Below are positions 1 through 12,181 of a stretch of 64,000 nucleotides of DNA, in pieces. The DNA is from Verpa conica (lineage: Eukaryota; Ascomycota; Pezizomycetes; Pezizales; Morchellaceae). Position numbers and translations under genes: made by a program. Each line of letters begins with the position of its first letter. Position 1 is the first letter of the stretch. The stretch lies in NCBI GenBank assembly GCA_033030425.1, contig JAUFSD010000021.1, positions 372,001-436,000 on the forward strand, given 5' to 3'. The notes under the pieces are model-generated. The model saw nothing but the letters and a program-made list of their open reading frames with translations, did no database searches and was not told the DNA's origin.

Positions 1-174
1 TATAGAAGTGGTGTTATGGGTAGGTTTATATTGGATGATATGAGTGAAGATGCCTGGGAGAAGTGGAAAAAAGCGGAAGATGGTATGGAGGAGAGTGAGA
101 GTGCAGGAAGAAGGAGAGTTAAGAGAGAGAGAGCGGAGGCGAGGATGAAGAAAAGAGCGGATGAAGACAATTAA
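1..174 (+). CDS. 3' end of probable mitochondrial ribosome-assembly GTPase (MTG1/YlqF family), partial
   Basis: Frame 1 is open from the window edge to TAA at 172-174 and gives 57 C-terminal residues. The segment YRSGVMGRFILD resembles the last conserved block of the circularly permuted MTG1/YlqF GTPases, which usually read F-R-x-G-x-L-G-R-x-x-L-D. These proteins act in maturation of the large mitochondrial ribosomal subunit. After that block comes a charged Glu/Lys/Arg-rich tail with no recognisable fold. The GTPase motifs lie outside the window, so the family call rests on one short motif. Any other protein with a basic C-terminal tail remains possible. The terminal exon itself is well supported by its open frame and coding-like codon use. 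Confidence 0.5.
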   Translation, partial: YRSGVMGRFILDDMSEDAWEKWKKAEDGMEESESAGRRRVKRERAEARMKKRADEDN

Positions 175-3100
175 ACCCAGAGTAAAGATTTCAGTTTTAG
201 ATCTTGGTTAGTTTTTGGTTGGTGATATCAGAAGAACGTGTGAGCTTGAACTACGAGTTTATCTGTAGGGAAAATTATGAAACGAATGTACTCTTAGTCT
301 AATGAACAGTATCATATGTTGGATTTCCTAAAAGAATTGTAGGTTATTATTATTATTCGGTTTATATATCCTACTATCATCTATCAGCTTTCAGGGCCAA
401 ATATTCGATTTTAACTTCGAGATATATTTCGTTCGAACCATCTTCTAATAAGATCCCATAATAGAAATCAGACCCCTAAATTCGAACCGAGAGATTGGAG
501 AGCGATCCTGGTTAGAAGAGAGGGTGGTTATTGTGGTGCTCTCGAATGACCTAGTACTTCGAATACCATTTGTGGTAATATATTAAGGAATAAATGAAGC
601 TTTCTGCGAGCGCATAAGAAATATCGGGAATTAGATACTTAAATATCACCTAAAGGTCACCCAAAGCAGTCGGAAATAGTTGGTTCTATTGTTTATAAGC
701 TATCCTTAAGATAACCTAAAAATACTTTGTCGATCTCTTATCCTTGGCTCATAGATCTTAAGTCCTTGTAGCTAGAAATTTGACTTAGTAAGTTCATTCT
801 TCTAGTATAAAGCTTACCAACAAACTAGTGTCCGCTGACTCTTCCCAAAATGTATCCTAAGGGATTTCGAGCGAGTGGCAGTGAGGAATGAGCCTAGGCC
901 TCTCCCACTAGGTCAAGTCCGTGAAAAAGAAAGTCGGCTATATTTTAATCTAACACTGAAATTGGTAAGAGCCCCATCAAGATCTCATAAATTCAAGCTC
1001 CAACAGTCAAGATATACCTCCTGTTAGAAGCTTTATTCAACCAGTTTTCTATCCAGGTTCTACCTCAGGGAATCGTGGGGTTAACCACTATAGTTCATAA
1101 GGCTGCTCGGGGTAAATTTTTGATAATCCCTGGAGTTGTGTCATCTTTGTGGGATCTCTGCGTTGTCCCTTCTCAAGGCACATGAACTAAAGGTAGTAAT
1201 AAACGAGACCTTGTAGTATATTGGTACCTACGCAGCATACTATCATGTTCAATCAAGTTATAATGACACCATAGGGTAAAATTAGTGACTTAGTAGCTCG
1301 TACGTCACGAAATAGCGCCTAGATAGATATTATTGACTATTAGTGTAGTATGCCTCGGTCATTCTTGGTCCCTGTCCACGTACTTCTCAAAAGAGAGGCC
1401 TCGAGGCGAAGTCATGAGTTTCGTGAATTACACTAGGTACACCGTAGCGAAGACGAATTTTTTTTGCATCATAGCTTTCTCCGCAAGGCTGAAAATCGCC
1501 CAATGTGTATTTGGTTTTTTTGCTTGTCGCAGGTTGGATTCCCATGGGTAGCTCTCGGGTACGAAAGAGCTGATAGATACCCCGCTAGGTACTCTTTTAG
1601 CTTAGGACGAAGAGTTGCAAGGGGGTTCATGCTAAAGTCTTCCCAGATCCTTCTATCACAGCTTCATCAGGCTTATTCATTATAAGCCCACTCAGAGCGC
1701 TGCGCATGTTCCTCCCGGTAGCTACAGTACCCTATTCACTACTTTCTAGGAGTTTGTAGAAGTTACTTAGCTAGTAGAGAATGAAATAAAAAACACGAAC
1801 TTCTACGCGTGCGGGGTTCGAGTGATTCTCTGGTATTAGGTAATTAAGTAGGCCAATAACACCTTATCCAGGACCGATAGCAGGCCTTATGGTACCGGAT
1901 CCGAAAGTACCGGGAAAGATCTCCTAGAACGTTCCCTGTCCCTGAAAATCCCTCATATATATCTATCAATTGTATGGTTTACTAGCCGAGCTTCCCAACA
2001 AAAACAAGCTAGAGGTCCATAGCTAAGTATACCCGCGTTTAGTTTTTGTAGTTTTATCTAAGCACATAAACAGGTATAATACTCAACAGAAATATTTAGA
2101 GATGCCCAAGGTAATTCCTCCCTTGAGTGATAGTGCGGGTAAGTAGAGGGGTCCTTGAGAGATGATGCGCTGGTACGCACCTGCAAAACTGGAACCGGAT
2201 AGAATTTACTAGCAACCTAGCTGCCGAGAATTAGGCTTACATTGCATTATCGGCGGGAAAACTCAGTAATCTTTCGCTATCTACCACCATCTCTATTGGA
2301 TATACTTGAGAAGTTGCTTTTGTAAGGACAGCAAGTGTTTTGCGAACCCACCCATACCCACCGGCCAGTACCTAATTGGAAAGTTTTTACAGAAGCCGGT
2401 TGTAATCCCCTTCTGCTATCTACCTAAGATTTTCATCTCCTACAGATCTATTACCCTCCCAAGAAAAAAAACGTCGAAGCAGCGGCTTGGGTACATACAT
2501 GTAGTGGAATCTGCGGCAAAACGTTTTCAATACCCACACTTTTCCTGCAGTCATTCGGGTACCTCCCCCAAGACAACGCACACATCTCCGCTTAAATATC
2601 TAGGAAGTGCCCATATATTCTTTATATTTTAATAATTAAGTGAATTTGAAAAATTCAACGAGGATCTAATCCCAGGTATAACTTTAAAGTCTATAATATA
2701 GTCGTTTCCATATACCGTGTTTCTTTTGCGTTGGTGCATGCTTAATTAGTCTCACATGAGAGTTAAGGTTAAGTCTACCTATTTCCTACTAAAAGGGCCG
2801 GCGCAGATGTGTTCCACAATGTCTGGGCGAGTGCCTTTGGAGTCTGCCTTGCGAGATTACTAACCATAAGTGGTAAGTATGCGGCGTTAACCCGCGCGTT
2901 CTGCCAAGAATCTCCACGCGAGAGGCGAAAATAGGATACTCTTACCACCAGAGCATATAAACTCTCAATTCTTGCCATATTTATCTTGTTGCTGTTGAGC
3001 GACTATAAGGCAGAAAAAATCCGATATTGAGAAGCGAGAGGCCTAGTCTTAGGATCTTCCCGGTTTTAGAACCCAACAACGTAATCAGTCCCAAACCTGA

Positions 3101-3197
3101 TTTTTACTTTTTCTCTGTCAGCAGCTTTCCTCCTCAAAAGAAAGACCATTTACAACATATAGCGAAATGACAGCTTCTAAATAACAGCCAATCTCAA
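175..3197. other. Intergenic spacer, no gene seen
   Basis: Only short scattered ORFs without family resemblance occur here, several of them opening at TTG rather than ATG. No tRNA, rRNA or transposon protein was recognised. A short GAGGCCTCGAGGCGAAG stretch near 1396 resembles the subterminal sequence of the hAT-type MITE at 14.9 kb, but it is too short to call. Confidence 0.5.
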
Positions 3198-5173
3198 ATG
3201 CCCATGCCGATTAGCGACAGCAACCCTAGAACCCTACTATCTATACCTGATCACCTGTCTGTAGCAATGGGTTCCGATACAACCATCAGGGGTAGTATCC
3301 CTGGTGTTTCTGATCCCGAAAAGGGCGGAAACTTTGTAACGACTCCACAAGGAGGACAGCTTAGAGCGTTGTTTACTGGCGAGGGGGCGCTGGCACCGTT
3401 TCGATTACTTAAGAAAGACTTGATAGGCGAAAAGAGTAGGACGAGGATATACCTTACCGATTGGCACTTCAATCAACTCATCCTCGCGTCGGCAGTGTTT
3501 GTTTTTTTCACAAATCTACTACCAGGAATCACATTTGCGAGTGATTTGTATGTCTTAACGGGGCAAAATTATGGAACGATCGAAGTGGTATTTTCGACAG
3601 GGTTATGTGGGGTAATTTTCGCGCTGTAAGCAAACAATGCAGCATTCCTATACACATGCCTTCAGGAGTTCAGGCTAATGAGTGATGGGTTATGACTGTA
3701 GGCTCTCAGGCCAACCTCTTACCATACTAGGAGTCACGGGACCGTTTTGCATCCTCTCTGAGCGTATATATGCTCTCTGCCATGAGAATTTCCATATTGA
3801 CTTTCTCTCCTTTATGGCCTGGTCCTGTATCCACTCCGCTTGGATGCATTGGCTCCTTGCCATCTTCAATGCCCATGATTGGACTATGCAGTATGTGACA
3901 ATATTCTCCACAGAGATTTTCTCACTACTCAACTCGATTATTTATTTTCATAAAGCGTAAGTATCATCTAGGACACCCTAGTTCACTAGTTTAGAACCTC
4001 GCTGATAGTTTTTAATCAGTGTCCAAGAACTCCAGAGAGCCCACACAAATACATCGTTTGCATCATTCCTCTACTCCATTATTGGCTGTATTGGAACTTT
4101 CCTTGTAGCCGTAACCCTCTCCACTGCCAACAAGTGGGGCGTCTTCCACAAGTATGTACGAATGGGACTTGCTGAATATGCTGCCGCAATCTCCATCATA
4201 ATTTTTATTGGCATGCCCCAGATCGGAGAGCTTGACAGCCTCGACCAGCAGCGGTTGCCTGTGTCGAGTATATTACCCTAAATCATAGATATGTGTTCCC
4301 CCTGACTAACATTCAAACAGAATCATTCCGACCAACATCTCCAGAGAGAAGCCACTTCATCGTTGATTTCTGGAACCTCCCTGTTGCGTGGATTTTTGCT
4401 GCCATGGTCCCCGGATTGATAATAACAACACTCTTCTTCTTCGACGTTGAGGTGTCCACCATGTGCGCTACAGTCTCCCGCTACAACATCAGAAAGCCTG
4501 GTGGCTATGCATGGGATGTCTTCCTACTCGGGTTCACCACCGGAATGTGTGGGATTCTCGGAATTCCGCCAGCGAACGGGCTTCTCCCACAAGCACCATT
4601 GCATTCCGAGTCACTCCTTCACACAGAGGTGGATGAGGAAGATGGAGATAAGAAGACCCAAAGGGTTTATGAGCAGCGATGGAGCCACCTCCTGCATGCA
4701 GTGGGGATACTCGCATTTGTGAGCCCGCCATTGATGCATGTGCTAGGCTTGACACCCACGAGTGTGTTGGCTGGGTTGTTTCTGTATATGGGGGAGCAGA
4801 GCCTGAGTGTAAATCCAATCCTAATGAGGTTCTTCCATGTATTGACGTATGTGCTCCCTTTTTGTAGTGTATGGAGAGCGATTATACTGACTGGATTTGT
4901 GAATTGCGTAGACCAACGGGTGATCTCCCATCGCTTCCGAACGGCACAAGAGAGTACAAGGGCATTCACATGTACACCCTATTACAAATCGCCATAACTG
5001 CGGGGATCTTTGCGATCACGCTTACCCCTGCCGCACCAGCGTTTCCGGTTATAATTGTATTATTGGTGCCAATTCGATTAAGGATTATGAATAAATGGTG
5101 GAGCAAGGACACATTGAAACGTTTGTTACTCCCTTTTCTCCCGTTCTTAAAATACCCCACCCCACGAATCTAG
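3198..5173 (+). CDS. Bor1-like borate/anion transporter (SLC4 HCO3- transporter family)
   Basis: Five exons: 3198-3625, 3702-3956, 4020-4267, 4321-4846 and 4912-5173, giving 572 aa. The family comprises membrane anion exchangers of the plasma membrane or vacuole; yeast Bor1 exports borate. Visible SLC4 signatures include the start of the membrane domain (TDWHFNQLILAS), GQPLTILGVTGPF across the first splice junction, VPGLIITTLFFFD, and VLAGLFLYMGEQSL near the end. Junctions are supported by frame and by restored family words: GQPLTI after intron 1, VQELQ after intron 2, LPVSKSFRPTS across intron 3 and LTPTGDLP across intron 4. Length fits fungal Bor1 proteins. ATG 3198 is the first in the open frame; a second ATG about 23 codons on is possible. 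No frameshift or stop is seen. The actual substrate cannot be read from sequence. Confidence 0.88.
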
Positions 5174-7291
5174 AAGGTAGATAAGAAACAAGCTTATTCT
5201 CTTTGGCTTTCTTGGCTGAGAGCTAAGCTTTTTTTCCCGCTGTCCTGAGCGTTGTGGAACGTAGCTGACGCATGCCCCTTGGAATAGATGTTGACGCTTG
5301 GGCTTGTAAGGAAGGAGGGTTTGATAATGATGAAAACGAAGAGTAATAAGGCAGTGCAGCCCAGGGAAGAATGGTGAGCTGAGGTCAGTGGTGAGGGGTC
5401 GAATACGGGTTTTACGGTAATGAATATCCCAGCCAATCACACCCGGCTGGGTAGGTACGAGTTATGCAGGACGACGTAGTAGTAGTATCTGCATACTATT
5501 ATCCTTTGGTTTCAAAAAGTTTTTGTTAATTTTTAGCTCGGTCATGTCTTTAGACTTTTAGAATAGGATTTTTTCCGGAAATAGCGGGATTGTATATTAG
5601 GAGTTCTGTATGTACATACAATATTTAGGTTGAAGTAAACGTGCTGCCGTTGATCCGGGTACCGACATCCCGGCACCCTGGGACCGACATATCCGTGGAT
5701 CGTACCAGAGTGAAGAGAAAGCTTGTGTAGGTGTATTTTCCTCTAAATCTTCCGAATAACGTTACCCTCGCCTATACCCTGGACCGCTCGGATTACCCCT
5801 ATGCGCGGACGGGGCTGTGATTCGAGTTGGTGGAGAGGGCGGACATAGCGAAGCTCTAGAACGAGTGATATTTGCGAGATAGAAGGAAATGATTGCACCT
5901 TGGGATAAGATGAGCGTGCATGGGAGATCGTAGTCTCTCCGAGACTGTGATTTGCAGGATATTAACCAAGTACTGTATATTTCCGACAAGTAGAGTCCCC
6001 CCCCACTAATAGTTACGTAGTCTCGCGCTTTGGTTGTTCAATTTCTTACTCGCACGTTCAGACACCTGATGCCTACTGCGAGTATGAGCACGCAATTGCT
6101 GAGCCCGAACGTCTTGAGGAATCTTGAGTCTTAATTTTAGAGAATTCCGACACGGAACTTGGAGAAAAGTTGCATTTTCCCCTCCCCCCTCTTTTTCCTT
6201 TGCTGGCCATGGCTTCCCGCTTTAACTTTGGGCGTAAAGCTTGTTTGTCGGCGTTCCGTAGAAGGGTGTAGAAAGAAATTAGATAACTCCCGCGCCAATC
6301 AGAGGCAGCAGTTTTGTCTCATGGAAAAGCGGGCTCTTGCTCTAGCACTTACATTTATGTATATACGGGTTACCAAGCGGAACGTCCCATAAGCTGCAGT
6401 ACCTAGATGTATTTAATTTCTCCTGCTTTAGTAAGACAGCCGCTCCTTCCCTAGTCGTATATCTGTCTGTATGAAGGTCTCGGAGCCACTCCCGCGAGTC
6501 AATAGAGTTCTTTAGGCGGGGGAGAGAGTCGGAACATCGTGGCATCGGCCTGTGCCGCTATTCGCCCAAACGGCAAAAGACCCCAGTCGTGTGTGTCGTT
6601 TCCTAAAGAGGACAAGCGACTCTCACCTCCGCGTTGCTGCGATGAAGGCCACCCACCCAAGTTAGTGAGATCTGCTGCAACACCGCACGCAGGGTCTCCG
6701 GCATAGGGGGAAACCCTAACCTTAGAAGCTCTTAAGGGACGGACCCCTAGCTAAGGACTTACATGTACTTCATCCCTTTGTGGCGGGCAGCCGTTGGTTT
6801 CTATCTTATTTTAACTCTATATATCTCCTCCCTCGTTCCCCCCGAGTCACCTGGACGACAATTCTAAAAGACTCACCTTTTCCCTCACTTTCTGGGTGAG
6901 ATATATGTACGAGTAGCCCACATACGCATACATCACATATAGCAGGTACGGACCTTGCATGTGACGTCTTAGTTCACAACACCTCCCGACGCTGAAGAGA
7001 GAACCACGAGATCTCACAATCCCAGAGGTAATTATCAGAGCCAATCTTTACTTTCTATCGCCCTCCCTGACTGTTTCGTAATCCCCCACAAAATGACCTC
7101 ACTTTTTTTCTTTTCTTTCCTTGCAAAGCTCGCTGTCATGTTAGCTTATAATCGGGCACTCGCTAACCGACGCGAAGCCTATCCTCGGATTAATTTTTTT
7201 CTTTCGTTTCATCGTTGTTTTAGAGCACCTAAGCTCTAGAAGTCCATAGAAGGGAGTAGCATCGAGTATAGATACTAGCTACATATATACC
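5174..7291. other. Intergenic spacer, no gene seen
   Basis: Lies between the Bor1-like gene and the Ppn2-like gene. Short ORFs on both strands show no family resemblance. The last 250 bases contain T-rich runs (about 7105-7120 and 7195-7205) typical of fungal upstream regions, so this end probably holds the promoter of the downstream phosphatase gene. Confidence 0.45.
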
Positions 7292-8780
7292 ATGAAGGAA
7301 CCTCTCAACGAGCCAACACCACCCACCCCGCCAACCACTATGGATGCTCCAAATACCTCTTGTCGCGAAGAGCTATCCGAAAAACTTCCATCAACACCCC
7401 CACCACCACCCCCAGAACCTTCAAGTACACCTCAACCATGTTCTACCTACTCGGTATTATGGCGGCTCTTGAGGGCCACAGTCCTCCTCTTCCTCCTCTA
7501 CACAGCCTGGAAGATCCCATCCTACCCGCGCCAATATACACCATCAGGAGAACTAGACGCAGAGCTCGTTATCACAGAGTCTGAAGCTGGTTCGGAGGGC
7601 TGTGAGAATCTCCCATATTTTGCAGGCGATAAAAATTTGGCAGAGAGACTAGGGTATAAGCTAGTTGTAGATGTACCGAGGGAGAAGATCCCTGGCGGAA
7701 AAGGGGTTAAGGGTGGAGGGGAGAGTAATGGGAGAGTTATTATTTTGGGGGATGTGCATGGGATGTTTCATGAATGTATGTTTCCCCACTATAGTTCAAG
7801 TTGTTTGATAATTTCTGACACAGGGGATAGTGGTGACACTGCTCAACAAGGTTCGGTACGATCAGGAGAACGATTATCTGGTGTTTTCAGGCGATATTAT
7901 CTCCAAGGGCCCTGATTCACTCAAAGTACTAGACCTAGCACGAAGATATGGTGCCGGATGTGTTCGCGGGAACCACGAAGACCGGATTCTTCTCCATTAC
8001 CATCAACTACAGAAAAAGAAGAAGGGTGGCAAGAGGGACAAGGGGGAGAAAGGTAAGGCCGTGAAGGATAAGCAGAGCAAACCCGAATCCACAGTCATCA
8101 AGCTCCCTACCTACTCCGCCGACCAACTCGATGACATGGAGATGGACGAGCCCTCTTTCGACTGGCTCTCCACCACGAGTCCTACCACTTCAGACACAAA
8201 AACTGACGACTCCCCCGAACTAGAGATCGACTCAGACTTAGACCATGAAGACGAATGGAATACTCTTCAAGTACGCACTGACAAAAAGCTTGCTCGGCGC
8301 CTGAGTCGGAAGCAAGCTGCGTGGTTGGATGCATGTCCACTTGTGCTCCGGATGAAGAAAGTCTCCAACATTGGCCAAGTCGAAGTTGTCCATGCTGGCC
8401 TTGTCCACGGTGTGCGCCTCGAAGACCAAGATCCGAATGCGATTATGAATATGAGGAGCCTTGATAAGCGGTGCCATATGCCCCTACCAGAGGGGAGCAA
8501 GGACGGAGTTCATTGGGCAGATATATGGAACAGAGAGGAGAAACGTGAGAAGGGGGAGCATACCACTGTTGTGTAAGTTTTTCGAGTGAATATCTCTGTG
8601 GTTTGTCACTAATAGGATTATAGCTACGGTCATTATGCTGCCAAGGGGCTCGATATCAGACCATACTCTAAAGGTCTAGATTCAAACTGTGTGCGTGGAG
8701 GGAGATTGAGTGCGTTTGTAATAAGTCGCAAGAAAGAGGAAGTCGTGAGTGTGAGGTGTAGGAACGTCCTGAAGGACTAG
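7292..8780 (+). CDS. Ppn2-like vacuolar membrane metallophosphatase (endopolyphosphatase family)
   Basis: Three exons: 7292-7775, 7831-8572 and 8624-8780, giving 460 aa. An N-terminal Pro-rich cytosolic tail is followed by one hydrophobic segment at about residues 55-73, so a type II membrane protein is likely. The calcineurin-like metallophosphatase motifs are present in order: GDVHG (about 153-157), GDIISKGPDS, GNHEDRIL, and a late GHYAAKGLDIRPYSKGLDS block that supplies metal and phosphate contacts. Yeast Ppn2, the closest family I know, is a vacuolar zinc-dependent endopolyphosphatase. Between the GNHE and VVHAGLVHG blocks sits a long Lys-rich then Asp/Glu-rich insertion (roughly residues 220-300) that looks disordered. 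Intron 1 falls just after the first metal-binding motif and restores HELVTLLNKVRYD. Assignment to the family is firm; polyphosphate as substrate is by analogy. Confidence 0.83.
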
Positions 8781-11700
8781 AGTCCTCTCCCTTTTTCTTC
8801 ATTCTCTTATAAACGCCTCCCGTGGCTACACAGATAGACCTTTCATATTTGCTCCCTTTCCTTTGTTTCCGGGCCTTTTATAGTATATTCTGCTGATAGT
8901 AGAGAGACTCTTTGGTTTGTTCACCTGTTATCTTGTGCATCTATTCATAATAGGGTTCTTGTAGTTCTCTTCCCTTTGCTTTGTTGGGTGGTTTGTCCGT
9001 TTATGTTTATGTATGGTATATCTGTTTTTCTCTTTCTTCCCTGCTTGCGGGGTAACTGTTTTCTTGAGGGCGTTGTTTCTGTAGGTTGGGAAATATTTGG
9101 GGGTTCGCCTTGCTTTTCTGGTTGGTTTTTATTCTGCTTTATTTGGTGCCCTGGTTGTTCGGTTGACAGGTGGTATAACTCTAGGGAGTAGTCAGGACTG
9201 CATATGTGCTATGGAGGAAGTGGAGGGGTGTTGTATAGAGAGTTTAGGTTCATTTGTATTATATCTGGTTTTGAGTGAAGGGATTTATTTTTGTAGCGTT
9301 ATGGCCCCTGAAAACCTATGAGTGGTGAGATACAAACGGATTGAAGAGAGGGATGAAGGAGAAAGTGAGGCTGTTCGGTCATAGAAGAGTACCTAAGTAG
9401 AGGTTTTGGCGGCCTTACATTATACTCAGCCTTGTGTGACAGCCTCCAATATTTATTGATCCACTCGGTCGTTATCAGATAAGGCTCGGGGTTTATCACG
9501 TTACAGTACCAGGAATGCAGGCCACCAGTGGCACGACAGTAGCTATCAACGCTGTGGACCTGACAAGGCATATCCATACCATTCAGTTGCCGTCTTCCCC
9601 GGGTATCATGTGGCATGTGCAGGAAGATCCCTCCCGCTCGCTTATCTTATGCATATATGCTCTATATGCGCTATATCAGACAACAAATATAGATGACATC
9701 ACCGGAACAACACCATCTCTTCTATTGGTCTGATCTATCTGTTTTTTCTTCTTAGGTGCTGAAGAACTATGTATTCTAGCGAGTTCTAATAGCAGTCTTT
9801 TGGTCCCGTAGGCTATGGCCGCAATGCCTCGGAAGGAACAATCTACAACTCAATAAGCCCTCTCCTACATCCTCTAGTTCTGCCCCATTACTCCGCCCCT
9901 TACCTATGCGGGGGCTTGACTACTTACATTAAAGTTTCTCCGATTTCCTACATAAGCCCCCACTTCAGAGATAGGAGACAAGGCCACGAATATCTTAACT
10001 CTATCTCCCTCGGTAGATCAAGAAGTGTTTATTGGCCCTCCTCACCTCAGCCCGTGTACTGCCCCGATTAAACATCTCCATGTTCTAATTCCATTTGTCT
10101 TTTCTTTACTAGTGCATCCCGCAGATGCCATTTACTACCCGGTATATTCGCCCGTTAATGACGCATTTGAGCGCTTTTTCTGCCAAACGGATTACCCAAG
10201 ATATCAAAGCCTTCACTTTCACAGCCGCTGGCCGTATGCTCCGAGCTAGCCGGCTACCATGCCGTCCGTAAGAAAACGCGTGATAAAGTGCATTGTGTTC
10301 AAGCCGGATGTGAAGGAGAGTGGTGCACCGAAACTACACTCTGAGCCTTCCGGCCTTCACTAAAGTAACTCGATCTCTTTAGGCAATTATCTAAAAAAAA
10401 AAAAAGGCCTACTCTATAGTAAATTGTAGGTTAGCCTCGATCAAATCCCTATTTTTGCTACGTAGCGCCGTAAAAGAAACTATGGGGCTGTATACGGGAT
10501 TAGCCGTAGGTAAAGTTTTGCAATTTTACTGAACACTAGGCCTTCCGTTGTAGGAGCTAATAATCCATTCAATTTTTATAGAGCCTTTTTTGGTGCTAGA
10601 AGAGTTACTGCGGGGTTAAGGGAGCTTCATGCCTTCAATTGGGTAATATTTTTGTTTCTAGATACAGCCTCTTTGTTTAATTAACGCAATCAACAATTTA
10701 TTTATTATTAATTCATTTTTTTATTCACGTAATCAACAAGTTACAGCTATTTAATGATTAGTTCATTCATTCAACAAGTTACAGCACAAAATACATTCGA
10801 GTGATTCCTTATGAACCTATTACACGGTTACCCGACCCTCCCTCCGAATGCGGTATTCTTATCCAAACCTATAAGGATGCTCCTTCATTCGGCTACGAGG
10901 ATTTTGAATGAATGAATTAATCATAGTACAGGCTACGAGGATTTTCTAGGTGAAGATTCTTTGGTTAAAGTGCTTTATGGACTACATATATCGGTTAGAT
11001 AGAAGAATAGATGATAAAGATTGTAGCTGTACATCAGTACAGTGACGTAGAGACTTGTGATAATCAGGTCCTCAAGGCAAAATTTTGAACAAGGCTGTAC
11101 TGCCTCTCATCCTACAGCGTCAACAACGCTCTCATCAGGAAGCCCAGAATGTTTAGGAAGCTCATAGCGGAGCTAACCGTTTGATAGAGGCTGGGTGTGG
11201 GCATAAGCCCGCTTTGACACCGCATTGATTGAAAGTTGTCGGCCATATCCCAACAAATTTTAGCATAGGGAGGTATTAATGGTGGAGAGGGAAAGACGCA
11301 TTACAAAATGGCCCGAGGGGTGATTGCTGCGGAATCGATAGACAAGCTTGACTTACATACTAGTAGGCTTATTGCGCGGTGTGGGAAGGCTTAGCAATTA
11401 CATAGCCTAGGTATTAATCTCCCTAAGAGTTAATTTGCCTACATGTCATAGGCCATTTCTACCCGGAGCTGGTTCCGTGTCTTGTAGCAAGGTTCAAATG
11501 TAATGGGCGGATACAGTATTGGGTACGAGACTAGGCGCAGTACGGTTCATCTAGCCGCCAGAATTCCAATTGTGAGGACAGACACGTATGTACGAATAAG
11601 CTTTGACCACAGTACCACGTATGAAGGCGCAGTCGAGCGGGATGTTATCCTCAGCCTAGCTAGAGTTTTTGATTGTCACTGTCAGGGCGACTTTGAACTC

Positions 11701-12181
11701 TAAAGATTTTCAGCCTCGCTACAGTGTGAACACGTTTGCATCCAACACTAGCTACTCTTTTCACTACAAAGGGCCTATATATAAAGTATGGAGTTTACCT
11801 CCATGTTCAAGTTGAATTTTTCATAATATCCCCAGCGCGTTCATGAGCTAGATATTTGTATATATGTGTAGCCCCCCCGCGCTGAACATTTAAAAAATAA
11901 TACAGGGTATTTACCTAACTGCTTAATTCCACTCGATAATAATGTTTAAGTGCTTATTTACCAGAATCTTCTCAGGTATACAGGCATGTACCAATCGGAC
12001 TACAAACTCATCAACAGGTGATTATAGTATAGCCAATGAAGTAAGTTAAACCCACACTATGTTACCATCAACGTAAGTATAAGGAGTATAGGTGTGAAAA
12101 TAGTTCTTTAGAAGATGAAGGTAAAAGTTTAAAATTGTAGTACTAATATAGATTATTTTTTTTTTTTTACCTAGGAGCGAC
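8781..12181. other. Intergenic spacer with short direct and inverted repeats
   Basis: The first 400 bases are T-rich and probably contain the phosphatase 3' UTR. No coding region was recognised. Between 10.68 and 10.95 kb there are imperfect repeats: AATCAACAAGTTACAGC-like units near 10690, 10731 and 10773, and a 15-bp direct repeat GGCTACGAGGATTTT at 10891-10905 and 10931-10945. Confidence 0.45.
10684..10945. repeat. Cluster of short tandem and inverted repeats
   Basis: Units related to ATCAACAAGTTACAGC recur about every 40 bases from 10687. The segment ATGATTAGTTCATTCATTCA (about 10754-10773) has a near-perfect inverted partner around 10905-10925. The 15-mer GGCTACGAGGATTTT is directly repeated with a 40-base period. 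The origin is unknown; it could be a decayed small transposon or slippage. Confidence 0.5.

Noticed and set aside
1396..1412. Fragment of the hAT MITE
   Set aside because: The 17-base GAGGCCTCGAGGCGAAG similarity is short and palindromic in part; no terminal repeat or duplication is present.
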